Positions 50,016 to 59,398 of a stretch of DNA of 64,000 nt are shown here, piece after piece. Below the pieces are notes generated by a model that saw only the letters and a list, made by a program, of their open reading frames with translations, ran no database searches and was not told the origin of the DNA. Position numbers and translations under genes: made by a program. Source of the stretch: Sedimentitalea sp042687825 (GTDB lineage Bacteria > Pseudomonadota > Alphaproteobacteria > Rhodobacterales > Rhodobacteraceae). Numbering within the stretch: position 1 is the first letter of the stretch; each line of letters opens with the position of its first letter. The stretch is taken from the NCBI RefSeq assembly GCF_042687825.1, contig NZ_JBHUQE010000005.1, positions 1-64,000 on the forward strand. The letters are read 5' to 3'.

Positions 50016-53000
50016 AACGATTTCTGACATATGCATTGATCGGCGCGGCCTGCCTGGCCGCACCCCTGCCCGCGCAGGACGCCGAAGAGGACGCCGAGTC
50101 CGGCGGTTTTCTGGTCGATCTGCTGCAGGACAACCTGTCCGGCGACAACCGCTATATCAAGGTGACCGGCCTTGAAGGCGCGTTCAGCAGCCGGGCGACC
50201 ATCAGGCAACTGACCGTATCCGACGATGACGGCGTCTGGCTGACCGTGTCCGATGCCGTTCTGGACTGGAACCGGCTGGCGCTGGTGACCGGGCGGTTTT
50301 CCGTCAATACCCTGAGCGCCGGCACGATCGAGGTTTTGCGACAGCCCAAGCCGATTGAGGCCCCCGCCGATCTGCCCCCCCCCGAAGCGACCCCGTTTCA
50401 GGTGCCGGAACTGCCGGTGGCGGTCGAAATCGGCGCGCTTAAGGTCGCGGCTTTGCGTCTGGGCGACGGGCTGATCGCCGGTGGCGCCGAACTGGAAATG
50501 ACCGGCGCTTTGTCCCTTGCAGACGGCAATCTGGACACGACACTGGCGGTGTTACGGCTGGACCGGGCTACCGACAAACTGGATTTGACGGCCGGGTTCC
50601 AGAACGCAACCAGCCAAATCACCGTGGATCTGCAGCTGTCCGAGGCCGCGGGCGGGCTGCTGACACAGGCGCTGGACGTGCCCGACCGCCCGCCGATCCT
50701 GCTGACCGCCCAGGGCCAGGGGCCGGTGACCGATTTCACCGCGGATCTGACGCTGTCCTCAAGCGGCATCCAGCGTTTGGGCGGCCAGGTGCGCCTGCGC
50801 GAGATCGGCCCCGAGGATGGTCGCGACGACGCGCCGGGCGGCATCGGTTTCCAAGTCGATCTGGCGGGCGATCTCACGCCGTTGCTGGCCCAGGACTATC
50901 GGTCGTTCTTTGGCGACGATCTGCGGCTGGAACTGCAGGGGTTCTCTGGCTCTGACGGTCGGCTGGCGGTCGAGACGCTGGACGTGCTGTCCAACGCCCT
51001 GACCTTGAACGCGGCGCTGGATATTGCCGGGTCTGGTCAGATCGAAACCCTGCTGGTGCAGGGACGCATCGCGCCGCCGGATGGGGCAGCCGTGGTCCTG
51101 CCGCTGCCCGGGCCGCGCACCGAACTGCAGGCGGCGGTGATTTCGGCCCGATTGCAGGCTGAAACCGACGACACCTGGGAGGTCCGGCTGGGCGTGGACG
51201 GTCTGGCGCGTCCCGACATGACGCTGCAGCGGTTCGAGATCAACGCCGACGGCACGCTGGACCAGCAGAACACCACCCGGCTGAACGGCAAACTTGCGCT
51301 GACGCTTGCGGGTCTGGGCTTTGCCGACTCGGCGCTGAACCGGGCGGTGGGCAGCCAGGTGACCGTCACCGGCGATTTTCTGGCGGTCGATGAAACCGCG
51401 TTCCAGCTGGACGGTTTTCGCATCGCAGGTCAGGACTATGCGGCGACCATCGACGGGGAAATCGACGGCCTGACCAGCGGCTTTCGCATCGAAGGACAGG
51501 CCGCAGTCAAGGCCGAGGACCTGTCGCGCTTTTCCGGCCTGGCCGGGCGCGATCTGGGCGGCGCGGTCACTGCCGATGTCACCGGCACCGGTGCACCGCT
51601 GAACGGCACGTTCGACTTTGACCTTGGCGCAGCGGCGCAAGACCTGATCACCGGTGCGCCGCAGCTGGACGCGGTGCTGCCCGGGCGCACCCAGCTGACT
51701 CTGCAGGCGGCACGTGGCGAAACCGGCCTGACCCTGCGGACCCTGCACGTGCGAGGACCGGCGCTGGCCGTCCAGGCCACCGGCACTGCGCGCAGCGGCA
51801 GCACCAATATCGAATTTGACGCCCAGCTGGACGATCTGGCCCGCGTGGTGGCGCAGATGCCGGGACCGCTGAGCGCAAAGGGCGCAGTGGTTCAGACCGA
51901 GGACCGGCTGACCGGCACTCTGCGTCTGGACGGCCCGGATGACAGCTTTGCCGATCTCAACGGGCGGCTGGACAGCGACGGTGACGTCGACCTGACCTAT
52001 GCGGCTGCGCTGACCCGCATCGAACGGTTTCTGCCGCAACTGCCCGGGGCGCTGACCGCCAAGGGCACGGCCATGCGCAACGGCGGTGGCTGGCGGATCG
52101 ACACCAGCGCCGAGGGGCCGGCGGGCTTTGTTGCCAAGGTGAACGGGGCGGTGCAGCCTGGCGCGGACATCATTCTGGACGTGAAACTGTCCGAGCCGCG
52201 CAACGGTCCGGTTTCGACGCTTTTGAACATTCCCGATCGTCCAGCCCTGCAGTTGACGGCGCAGGGACAGGGACCGGCCAGCGATTTTGACGCTGATATC
52301 CGGCTGACCTCGGACGGCGGCGACAGGCTGCGAGGAACGGTCCAGCTGAGCGAAGCTGCAGTGGCGAACACCGCCGGCGCCATCGCGTTCCTCGCCGATC
52401 TGGGCGGCGATATCCGCCCATTGCTGAACCCGGCTCATCGCGAGTTTTTCGGCCCCGATCTGCGGCTGGCGCTGGCTGGCCGATCCGGCCCTCAGGGCCG
52501 GTTGACGGTCGAACGTCTGGACGTGACGGCACAGTCGCTGACCCTGACCGGCGCGCTGGACATGGCGGGCACCGGGCTGATCGACCGCGTAAAGATGACT
52601 GGCCGGATCGCACAAACGGGCTCGGGCCCGGTGCTGTTGCCCCTGCCCGGCGCCCCCACCACGGTAGCCGCGGCGCGATTTGACGCCGAACTGGGCACAA
52701 GGTCCGCCCAGGCCTGGGATCTGGGGCTGACGGTGAACGGCCTCAGCCACCCCGAACTCTCGCTGGCCAGGGCCGAGCTTGCGGCCGATGGCACGCTGGA
52801 TCAGACCGATGACATGCATTTGACGGGACGGCTGCGGGCCGCGCTGGACGGGCTGACCCCGTCCGACCCGGCACTGGCCATGGCCGTGGGCGAGCGGTTG
52901 GACCTGCGCAGCGAGTTTGAGCTGATCGAACGGACGACGCTGAAACTGGCCCGCACGGCGCTGACCGGTGCCGATTTCGCCGCTGAACTGCAGGCCGAGA

Positions 53001-54994
53001 TCGCCGGGCTGGGCGGCGACCTGCAGTTGTCCGGCCGCGCCCAGGCCCAGGCCCGCGACCTGTCGCGCCTGTCCGGACTGGCCGGCCGCCCTGTGCGCGG
53101 CGCCCTGGAGGTCGATCTTTCCGGCAGCGCCGACCCGACCGGCGGCATCTTTGACATTGATCTGGCCGCTCGTGTGGACGATCTGCACAGCGGAATTCAG
53201 CCGGTCGACGCGGTCTTTCCCGGTCGCACAACGCTGAAACTGTCCGGTGCGCGCGACGCATCCGGTCTGGATGTCCGCGATTTCCGCCTGAATGGTCAGG
53301 CGCTGACGGCCCAGGCCGCCGGCAGCCTGCGCCGCGGCGGTGCCGATCTGAAATTCGACGCCAATCTGGACGAACTGGCCCGGCTGGTGCCCGAGGCCAA
53401 AGGCCCGCTGACCGTCACCGGACGCGTGGCGCAGCAAGAGGCCGACATCGCCGGCAGCCTGCGGGTCGACGGGCCGCACGAATCCTTTGCCGATCTGCAT
53501 GGCACGCTGGCCCCCGACGGCGCGATCGATCTGGATTTTGACGCGATGCTGGCCCGACTTGAACGGTTCGTGCCGGAATTTCCGGGCGCCATCACCGCGC
53601 GCGGCGAGCTGCAGCGCCAGAACAATACCTGGCAGATCACCGGAAGATCCGAAGGCCCGGGCGGATTCGCGGCGGATATCGCGGGCAGCGTCGATCAGGC
53701 CAGCATGATCTCGGATCTGACCGCAAAGGGGCGCCTGCAGCTGGCCCTGGCCAATCGTTTTATCACCCCGAATTCGGTGCGCGGCACCGGGGAATTCGAC
53801 TTGACCTTTCGGGGTCCGCCCGAACTCGCCTCGCTGAGCGGCACGATCCGCACCGCCAACAGCACCGTTGCGGTGCCGGCCGTAAGGCAGACCATCGACG
53901 ATCTGGATACGGATATCACCCTGTCCGGCGGACAGGCCCGGATCAATGTCTCTGCCGGGCTGCGCGCCGGCGGACGGGTGCGCGTCACCGGACCGGTGGC
54001 GTTGTCACCGCCGTTCAATGCCAATCTGGTGACGGAATTGCAGCAGCTGGTTCTGACCGACAACGTCGTCTTTACCTCTTCGGCCAACGGACGGCTGGAC
54101 ATCGCCGGCCCGCTGACGGGCAACGCAACGATCAAGGGCGAAATCCTTATCGGCGAAACCGAAATCAACATCAACGCGCTGTCCGGTTCGCTGGGCGCGG
54201 CCCCGATCCCGACGATCACCCATCGCGGCGAGCCCGGCTCTGTCTTTGTCACCCGCAAACATGCCCAACTGGTGGAAACGGACAAGGGCGGAAACGGACC
54301 CGATATCGGCTTGGACATCCGCATTTCCGCCGCAAACCGGGTATTCGTGCGCGGCCGCGGACTACAGGCGGAACTGGGCGGCAACATCCTGATCCGCGGC
54401 TCGACGTCCCGGGTCGCGCCCTCGGGACAGATCGGCCTGATCCGCGGCAACATGGATATTCTGGGCCGACGCCTGAGCCTGAGCAAAGGGCTGGTCTCGC
54501 TGCAGGGCAACCTGGAACCCTATATGGAATTCGCCGCCACCACGAACACCAGCGACGGCGTTGCGACGCTGGAAATCGCCGGGCCGATGACGACGCCCAA
54601 GATCACCGTCTATTCGCAACCGGAACGGCCCAGCGAAGAGGCGCTGGCCATGCTGATTTTCGGCAACCAGTATTCCGAGGTTTCACCGCTGCGCATCGCG
54701 CAGATGGCGGCCTCGCTGGCGCAGCTCAGCGGCTCGGGCGGCGGCACCACGGAAAAGGCCCGCAAGGGGTTGGGCGTCGACACGCTGGACATTGGCACGG
54801 ATGACAGCGGCCAGGCCAAGGTCGGGGCCGGCAAATACATCGCCGAGGGGGTCTATACCGACGTATCGGTCAACACGCTGGGCGATACCGAACTGAACCT
54901 CAATCTGGACGTCAGCGAGACCCTGACCCTGAAAGGTACGGTGGACAGCACCGGCGACACCGCCATCGGCCTGTTTTTCGAACGCGATTACTGA
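50012..54994 (+). CDS. tamB: Translocation and assembly module protein TamB
   Basis: A 1660-residue envelope protein with one N-terminal hydrophobic anchor (LTYALIGAACLAAPLPAQD) and a very long repetitive beta-rich periplasmic region, in which two large internal repeats are visible (for example LNIPDRPALQLTAQGQGPASDFDADI resembles LDVPDRPPILLTAQGQGPVTDFTADL). The C-terminus is the DUF490 domain (FAATTNTSDGVATLEIAGPMTTPKITVYSQPERPSEEALAMLIFG...). The start is TTG at 50012 within a TTGA overlap with the tamA stop; no ATG is available nearby. TamB partners TamA and is thought to move lipids or assist outer-membrane protein assembly. Confidence 0.93.
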   Translation: MKRFLTYALIGAACLAAPLPAQDAEEDAESGGFLVDLLQDNLSGDNRYIKVTGLEGAFSSRATIRQLTVSDDDGVWLTVSDAVLDWNRLALVTGRFSVNTLSAGTIEVLRQPKPIEAPADLPPPEATPFQVPELPVAVEIGALKVAALRLGDGLIAGGAELEMTGALSLADGNLDTTLAVLRLDRATDKLDLTAGFQNATSQITVDLQLSEAAGGLLTQALDVPDRPPILLTAQGQGPVTDFTADLTLSSSGIQRLGGQVRLREIGPEDGRDDAPGGIGFQVDLAGDLTPLLAQDYRSFFGDDLRLELQGFSGSDGRLAVETLDVLSNALTLNAALDIAGSGQIETLLVQGRIAPPDGAAVVLPLPGPRTELQAAVISARLQAETDDTWEVRLGVDGLARPDMTLQRFEINADGTLDQQNTTRLNGKLALTLAGLGFADSALNRAVGSQVTVTGDFLAVDETAFQLDGFRIAGQDYAATIDGEIDGLTSGFRIEGQAAVKAEDLSRFSGLAGRDLGGAVTADVTGTGAPLNGTFDFDLGAAAQDLITGAPQLDAVLPGRTQLTLQAARGETGLTLRTLHVRGPALAVQATGTARSGSTNIEFDAQLDDLARVVAQMPGPLSAKGAVVQTEDRLTGTLRLDGPDDSFADLNGRLDSDGDVDLTYAAALTRIERFLPQLPGALTAKGTAMRNGGGWRIDTSAEGPAGFVAKVNGAVQPGADIILDVKLSEPRNGPVSTLLNIPDRPALQLTAQGQGPASDFDADIRLTSDGGDRLRGTVQLSEAAVANTAGAIAFLADLGGDIRPLLNPAHREFFGPDLRLALAGRSGPQGRLTVERLDVTAQSLTLTGALDMAGTGLIDRVKMTGRIAQTGSGPVLLPLPGAPTTVAAARFDAELGTRSAQAWDLGLTVNGLSHPELSLARAELAADGTLDQTDDMHLTGRLRAALDGLTPSDPALAMAVGERLDLRSEFELIERTTLKLARTALTGADFAAELQAEIAGLGGDLQLSGRAQAQARDLSRLSGLAGRPVRGALEVDLSGSADPTGGIFDIDLAARVDDLHSGIQPVDAVFPGRTTLKLSGARDASGLDVRDFRLNGQALTAQAAGSLRRGGADLKFDANLDELARLVPEAKGPLTVTGRVAQQEADIAGSLRVDGPHESFADLHGTLAPDGAIDLDFDAMLARLERFVPEFPGAITARGELQRQNNTWQITGRSEGPGGFAADIAGSVDQASMISDLTAKGRLQLALANRFITPNSVRGTGEFDLTFRGPPELASLSGTIRTANSTVAVPAVRQTIDDLDTDITLSGGQARINVSAGLRAGGRVRVTGPVALSPPFNANLVTELQQLVLTDNVVFTSSANGRLDIAGPLTGNATIKGEILIGETEININALSGSLGAAPIPTITHRGEPGSVFVTRKHAQLVETDKGGNGPDIGLDIRISAANRVFVRGRGLQAELGGNILIRGSTSRVAPSGQIGLIRGNMDILGRRLSLSKGLVSLQGNLEPYMEFAATTNTSDGVATLEIAGPMTTPKITVYSQPERPSEEALAMLIFGNQYSEVSPLRIAQMAASLAQLSGSGGGTTEKARKGLGVDTLDIGTDDSGQAKVGAGKYIAEGVYTDVSVNTLGDTELNLNLDVSETLTLKGTVDSTGDTAIGLFFERDY

Positions 54995-55014
54995 TCGTCG
55001 CAAGCGGGGCCGTC

Positions 55015-55983
55015 TCAGGCGTCGGTCTGTCGGGCCAGAATGCGCGCCGCGCCGGTCAGGGCTGCGGCATCGTCGGTAACCAGCCGCACCGGCACGCGCC
55101 CGACATGGTCGGCAAATCGTCCCGGCGCGTCAAAGCTGTGCAGGAACAGCGCCCGCGCCGGCGACCCCAGAATACCCCGCGCCGCACCGCCGGCGAAATG
55201 AATGCCGCCAAATGGCAGATAGTGAAACACCAGTTGCCGCGTGAAACTGCCCAACAGCCGCGCCGTCAGATCGACAGACCGGTTGACCGCCTCTTCGGCG
55301 GCACAGCCATAGGCTGCCAGAATGCCAGCGCCCGAACGTTGTTCGCCCCCCGAGAGGTTCCAGTAAAGCCGCGCCAGCCCGCTGCCCGAGAACAGCGCCT
55401 CGACGGTATCGAAGGTGTCCGCCTCGTCGCCGATCTCGGCGCGCAGACCTGCCGCCACGCTGTCGGGCAGGCTGGCATGCCCCAGTTCCGCCTCGATCAC
55501 CACGGGGTTTCGCCGACCGCCCTTGACCAGGCAGATGTTGAATCCGGTGCCCAGGCCCGCCACAAGGGCCTGATCGTTCACTTCGCCCCCTGGCGCTGCT
55601 GGCTTGATCTGTTGCAACTGCGTCCCGGTCAGTTCCGGCAGGGCATGCCCCAGCGCCGCCAAATCGTTGATCAGACTGACCTGCGAACCGGCAATCAGCG
55701 GCAGATGGTCGGCAATCCGCGCCGCATCCAGCGCCCAGTCGCGATTGGTCAGCCGCGCGCGGCCCGAGGTCACCGGACCGGCCACGGCCACACAGCAGCC
55801 GTTCAGGGCCGGCACCGCATTGTCCCGCTGGTACTGCGCCAGCACATTCTGAAACGCGGCGAACCGGTCATTCTGAAATCGCGCGACCTGAAACGGACGT
55901 CCATCCGGTCCGGACAGCGCGACACGGGTATTTGTGCCCCCGACATCCGCGACCAGAAAGCAGGTGGCGGTTCCCGACCGCAT
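55015..55983 (-). CDS. glk: Glucokinase
   Basis: A 322-residue glucokinase of the Glk (non-ROK) family that phosphorylates glucose with ATP. The phosphate loop is LVADVGGTNTRVALSG (residues 10-25), the sugar-binding segment is SLINDLAALGHALPEL, then GLGTGFNICLV and EAELGHASLPD, followed by HFAGGAARGIL, which are all family motifs. It lies six bases downstream of xylG on the same strand and is likely the last gene of the xylose transport unit; a kinase for a transported sugar fits there. Confidence 0.9.
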   Translation of the reverse strand: MRSGTATCFLVADVGGTNTRVALSGPDGRPFQVARFQNDRFAAFQNVLAQYQRDNAVPALNGCCVAVAGPVTSGRARLTNRDWALDAARIADHLPLIAGSQVSLINDLAALGHALPELTGTQLQQIKPAAPGGEVNDQALVAGLGTGFNICLVKGGRRNPVVIEAELGHASLPDSVAAGLRAEIGDEADTFDTVEALFSGSGLARLYWNLSGGEQRSGAGILAAYGCAAEEAVNRSVDLTARLLGSFTRQLVFHYLPFGGIHFAGGAARGILGSPARALFLHSFDAPGRFADHVGRVPVRLVTDDAAALTGAARILARQTDA

Positions 55984-55989
55984 CCCGGT

Positions 55990-56754
55990 TCAGGCCGCGC
56001 CCGCGCCGGGCTGCTTGCCCAGGATGATCATGCCCAGCAGATCGTCATCGGTGACATCGCCGACATCGACCGTCCCGACCAGCTTGCCGTTCTTCATGAC
56101 GCTGGCGCGATCGCACAACTGCATCACGTCATGGATGTCGTGACTGATCAGAAAGATGCCGATGCCGTCGGCCTTAAGCTGGCCGATCAACTCGGACACC
56201 ATCTGGGTTTCGTGCGGCCCCAACGCGGCGGTGGGTTCGTCCATGATCAGGATGCGCGCATCGAAATAGACCGCGCGGGCAATGGCGACCGACTGGCGCT
56301 GCCCACCGGACAGCGCCGAAACCGGCTCGCTGAATTTCTGGAAATTCGGGTTCAGCCGCGCCATGATCTTGCGGGTCTCGGATTCCATGGCGTCGTCATC
56401 CACCAGCCCCAGCGACGTCACCAGTTCGCGGCCCAGAAACAGGTTGCTGGCCGCGTCCAGATTGTCGGCCAGGGCCAGCGTCTGATAGATGGTCTCGATC
56501 TTGTAGCGGCGCGCGTCGCGGGGATTGTTGATCGTGGCGCGCGTGCCGTTGATGAAAATCTCGCCCGAATCCGCCTTGTAGGCGCCGGACAGAATCTTGA
56601 TCAGCGTCGATTTTCCGGCGCCGTTATGTCCCAGCAGACCGACGACTTCGCCCGCCTGCAGATCGACGCTGACGTGATCGACCGCATGCACCCCGCCAAA
56701 CGAGATGCAGATGTCGCGCATATCCACCAGAGGAGGGGGCTGGTCATTCATCAT
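55990..56754 (-). CDS. xylG: Sugar ABC transporter ATP-binding protein (xylose type)
   Basis: A 254-residue single-domain ABC ATPase. Walker A is GHNGAGKST (residues 42-50), Walker B is ILIMDEPTAAL and the signature is LSGGQRQSVAIARA. Sugar transporters of the CUT2 class usually have a double-domain ATPase of about 500 residues (E. coli XylG); this one is a half-size form known in alphaproteobacteria, which must dimerise. Its ATG overlaps the permease stop by four bases. It energises D-xylose uptake with XylF and XylH. Glk follows six bases later. Confidence 0.88.
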   Translation of the reverse strand: MMNDQPPPLVDMRDICISFGGVHAVDHVSVDLQAGEVVGLLGHNGAGKSTLIKILSGAYKADSGEIFINGTRATINNPRDARRYKIETIYQTLALADNLDAASNLFLGRELVTSLGLVDDDAMESETRKIMARLNPNFQKFSEPVSALSGGQRQSVAIARAVYFDARILIMDEPTAALGPHETQMVSELIGQLKADGIGIFLISHDIHDVMQLCDRASVMKNGKLVGTVDVGDVTDDDLLGMIILGKQPGAGAA

Positions 56755-58064
56755 GCGTCTCCGGTGCGTTTGCGGTACAGGATGTCGATCAGCACGGCCA
56801 GAACCAGCACCGCGCCGACAACGATGTTCTGCAGCGGCGCGTCGACCCCGACCATCGCCATGCCCGATTGCAGCGACTGCATGATCAGCGCCCCCAATAT
56901 GGCGCCGTGGATCGTGCCCACGCCGCCGGCCAGCGCCGTGCCGCCGATCACCGCCGCCGCGATCACCCGCAATTCGTCCAGCGTGCCGATATCGTTGGAA
57001 TGGTTGGTCAGCCGCGCCGAGGCGACCACCGCCGAGATCGCGCACAACAGTCCCATCAGCGCAAAGACCTTGACCGTCAGCCAGCGCGTGTTGATACCGC
57101 TCAGCTCGGCCGCGTCCGGGTTGCCACCGGTGGCAAAGACATAGCGACCGAACCGAGTGCGGCGTGCCAATATCGTCATGCCGACGGCGATAAAGATCAG
57201 CAGCAGCACCGAAACAGGAATGCCATAGGACTGGGTAAAACCCTCGGGCATCACCTGCCCCTGTTCCCGGAACAACCGCTCCAGCCGGCGTGTCGGCACC
57301 TGATAGGCGTTCAGGGTGGCCACGAATCCCAGAATCGCGGCGGCAATCATCGCCGCCAGCGCGGCCTCGGCCCAGACCGGCTTTACGTCAAAACCGTGTT
57401 TCACCTTGTTGCGCCGCGCCGCGTACAGGCCATAAAGCGCCCCCGCCAGCGCGAGACCGCCGGCGATCCAGCTGGCGGTGGCGCCCAGCGTGCCATTGAT
57501 GCCGCCAAATTTCTGAAAGGTCTGATCCAGCGGGCCGATGGTCTTGCCGCTGGTCAGGTACCAGCCGACATTGCGCCAGACCAGCAGCCCGCCCAGGGTG
57601 ACGATAAAGGCCGGAATCGCCAGATACCCGACCATCCAGCCGTGAAAGGCGCCGATCAGGGCGCCGGTGATCAGCCCGACCAGAATGCTGATCCAGGGTA
57701 TCAGCGGATGGCCCAGACCCAATCCCAAAAGGTCTGGCAGAACGCTGGTCTGGGTCATCGCCATGACCGCGGAACAGGTCGCCAGCAGGGCGCCGACGCT
57801 CAGATCGATATTTCGGGTGACGATGACAAACACCATGCCCGTGGCCATGATCGCCACCGACACGGTCTGAATCGTCAGGTTGAAAATATTGCGCGGGGTC
57901 AGAAACCGTCCGCCGGTCATCATGTCAAAGGCGATACACAGCACGACAAAGGCTCCGACCATGCCCAGCAGCCTGAGATCCAGGTCCAGGGCCTGCAGAA
58001 TGCTCCTGCGGGGCAAGGCCGGTTGCGGTTCGGCGCTGGCTGGTTTCGTATCGGATCGGGACAT
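56751..58064 (-). CDS. xylH: Xylose ABC transporter permease
   Basis: A 437-residue CUT2-type permease with about eleven membrane segments. ATGMVFVIVTRNIDLSVGALLATCSAVMAM is the BPD_transp_2 signature and GYLAIPAFIVTLGGLLVWRNVGWYLTSG, then GGNPDAAELSGINTRWLTVKVFALMG, are XylH hallmarks. It forms the inner-membrane channel for D-xylose. The ATG at 58064 is six bases from AGGA and is favoured over a GTG five codons upstream. The gap to xylF holds a very stable hairpin. Confidence 0.93.
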   Translation of the reverse strand: MSRSDTKPASAEPQPALPRRSILQALDLDLRLLGMVGAFVVLCIAFDMMTGGRFLTPRNIFNLTIQTVSVAIMATGMVFVIVTRNIDLSVGALLATCSAVMAMTQTSVLPDLLGLGLGHPLIPWISILVGLITGALIGAFHGWMVGYLAIPAFIVTLGGLLVWRNVGWYLTSGKTIGPLDQTFQKFGGINGTLGATASWIAGGLALAGALYGLYAARRNKVKHGFDVKPVWAEAALAAMIAAAILGFVATLNAYQVPTRRLERLFREQGQVMPEGFTQSYGIPVSVLLLIFIAVGMTILARRTRFGRYVFATGGNPDAAELSGINTRWLTVKVFALMGLLCAISAVVASARLTNHSNDIGTLDELRVIAAAVIGGTALAGGVGTIHGAILGALIMQSLQSGMAMVGVDAPLQNIVVGAVLVLAVLIDILYRKRTGDA

Positions 58065-58090
58065 CGGGTTTCCTGTCACCTGGGGCGCCC

Positions 58091-58118
58091 CGCCCCGCCC
58101 GGCAATCCGGGCGGGGCG
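58091..58118. repeat. Stable stem-loop between xylF and xylH
   Basis: CGCCCCGCCCGG and CCGGGCGGGGCG are perfect 12-bp arms around CAAT. Such structures after a binding-protein gene commonly protect the upstream mRNA so that the binding protein is made in excess over the permease. Confidence 0.7.
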
Positions 58119-58149
58119 AAACAGTGTCGCAGTGAGTGGTGAACGTGCC

Positions 58150-59178
58150 TCAGTTGCAGGGCGCAGGTCCGCCCGTCACGCCCTGGCACAGAGCGTCCTT
58201 GGTGATCCAGTTGGCATCGACAACGGTACTCAGGTTGTCCCGGGTGATCGGCTGCGGTGCCAGGAAGACCGCGTTCATTTCGGTGCCCCCCGGCGATTTC
58301 CACAGTTTGGAGTCCTGAATACCGTTCATCTGGGTCCCTTTGGCCAGCGAGACCGCGATGCGCGCGGCCGCCCGGCCCAGATCGCGGGCATCCTTCCAGA
58401 CCGAGACGGTCTGGGTGCCCTTGGCGACCCGGTTCAGCGCCGCATGATCGCCGTCCTGTCCCGACACCGGAATGCCTTCCATGCCCTGCGCGGTCAGCGC
58501 CGCAACCGCGCCGCCGGCGGTGCCGTCATTGGAGGCCACCACCGCATCGACGCCGTTGTCATTTGCGGTCAGGATCTGTTCCATGTTGCGCTGCGCGTTC
58601 GCCGGCAACCAGCCGTCGGTATAGGCCTCGCCGACGATGGTGATATCGCCGGCATCGATCGCCGCCTGCAGCACCTCCTGCTGTCCGCCGCGCAGAAAAT
58701 CGGCATTGGGGTCGGTGGGCGAGCCCTTGATCATCACGTACCGGCCCTTGGGGGCCGCCGCCAGCACCGCACGGGCCTGCATGCGGCCGACCTCGACATT
58801 GTCGAAGGTCAGGTAAAAGGCGCGCGGGTCCTCGATCAGCCGGTCATAGCCGACCACCGGAATGCCCTCGTCCGAGGCCGCCTGTACGGCCGGGCCAATC
58901 GCTTGGGCGTCCTGGGCCAGAATGATCAGCGCATCGGCCCCTTGGGCGATCAGGCTTTCGACATCAGAGAGCTGCTTTGCGGATGAACTTTGCGCATCGG
59001 CCGAAATATAGGTCGCGCCCTGCCGGTCGAGTTCGGCCTTGATCGCCGCCTCGTCGGTCTTCCAGCGCTCTTCCTGAAAATTCGACCAACTGACACCGAC
59101 GACCAGGTCTTCGGCAAGGGCAGCGGTGCCCAAAACGGCACCGACAATGACCGCCGTCGCGGTTGCAAAGAGTTTCAT
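58150..59178 (-). CDS. xylF: D-xylose ABC transporter substrate-binding protein
   Basis: A 342-residue periplasmic binding protein with a signal peptide (MKLFATATAVIVGAVLGTAALA). The XylF signature VGVSWSNFQEERWKTDEAAIKAEL, the AQAIGPAVQAASDEGIPVVGYDRLIED segment and GIPVSGQDGDHAALNRVAKGTQTVSVWKDA are as in XylF. Two cysteines at the C-terminus (LCQGVTGGPAPCN) could form a disulfide. GGAGG lies eight bases before the ATG. It is the first gene of the transport operon and is divergent from the ROK regulator. Confidence 0.95.
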   Translation of the reverse strand: MKLFATATAVIVGAVLGTAALAEDLVVGVSWSNFQEERWKTDEAAIKAELDRQGATYISADAQSSSAKQLSDVESLIAQGADALIILAQDAQAIGPAVQAASDEGIPVVGYDRLIEDPRAFYLTFDNVEVGRMQARAVLAAAPKGRYVMIKGSPTDPNADFLRGGQQEVLQAAIDAGDITIVGEAYTDGWLPANAQRNMEQILTANDNGVDAVVASNDGTAGGAVAALTAQGMEGIPVSGQDGDHAALNRVAKGTQTVSVWKDARDLGRAAARIAVSLAKGTQMNGIQDSKLWKSPGGTEMNAVFLAPQPITRDNLSTVVDANWITKDALCQGVTGGPAPCN

Positions 59179-59255
59179 GTGTCCTCCTTTGAGACTGTTG
59201 CGCCGCCGCCGTTCTTGGTCTGATATGCGGGGTCGGCAATATGATGGTGGAGCAA

Positions 59256-59278
59256 ATAAATTTGAAAATCAAATTTAT
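59256..59278. promoter_or_regulatory. Perfect palindrome, candidate ROK/XylR operator
   Basis: ATAAATTTGA and TCAAATTTAT are perfect 10-bp arms around AAA, 78 bases upstream of xylF and 121 bases upstream of the divergent ROK regulator. AT-rich palindromes with TTT and AAA half-sites are typical ROK-family operators. Confidence 0.75.
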
Positions 59279-59398
59279 ACAGCTAGGCTGCGGAAACCTG
59301 CCGATGATCCGGGGCCGAGCGATCCGGGGACTGCATCGCTGGGACAGTCGGTGAAAGGCGCTGGTGGTACTGGAGAAAGTCGGGAAAGAAAATCGCAA

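Noticed and set aside
50759..53500. 913-codon open frame on the minus strand
   Set aside because: It is antisense to tamB, whose frame has coupled start, signal anchor and DUF490 end. The minus frame is glutamine, arginine and glycine rich without a domain, as expected for GC-rich antisense.
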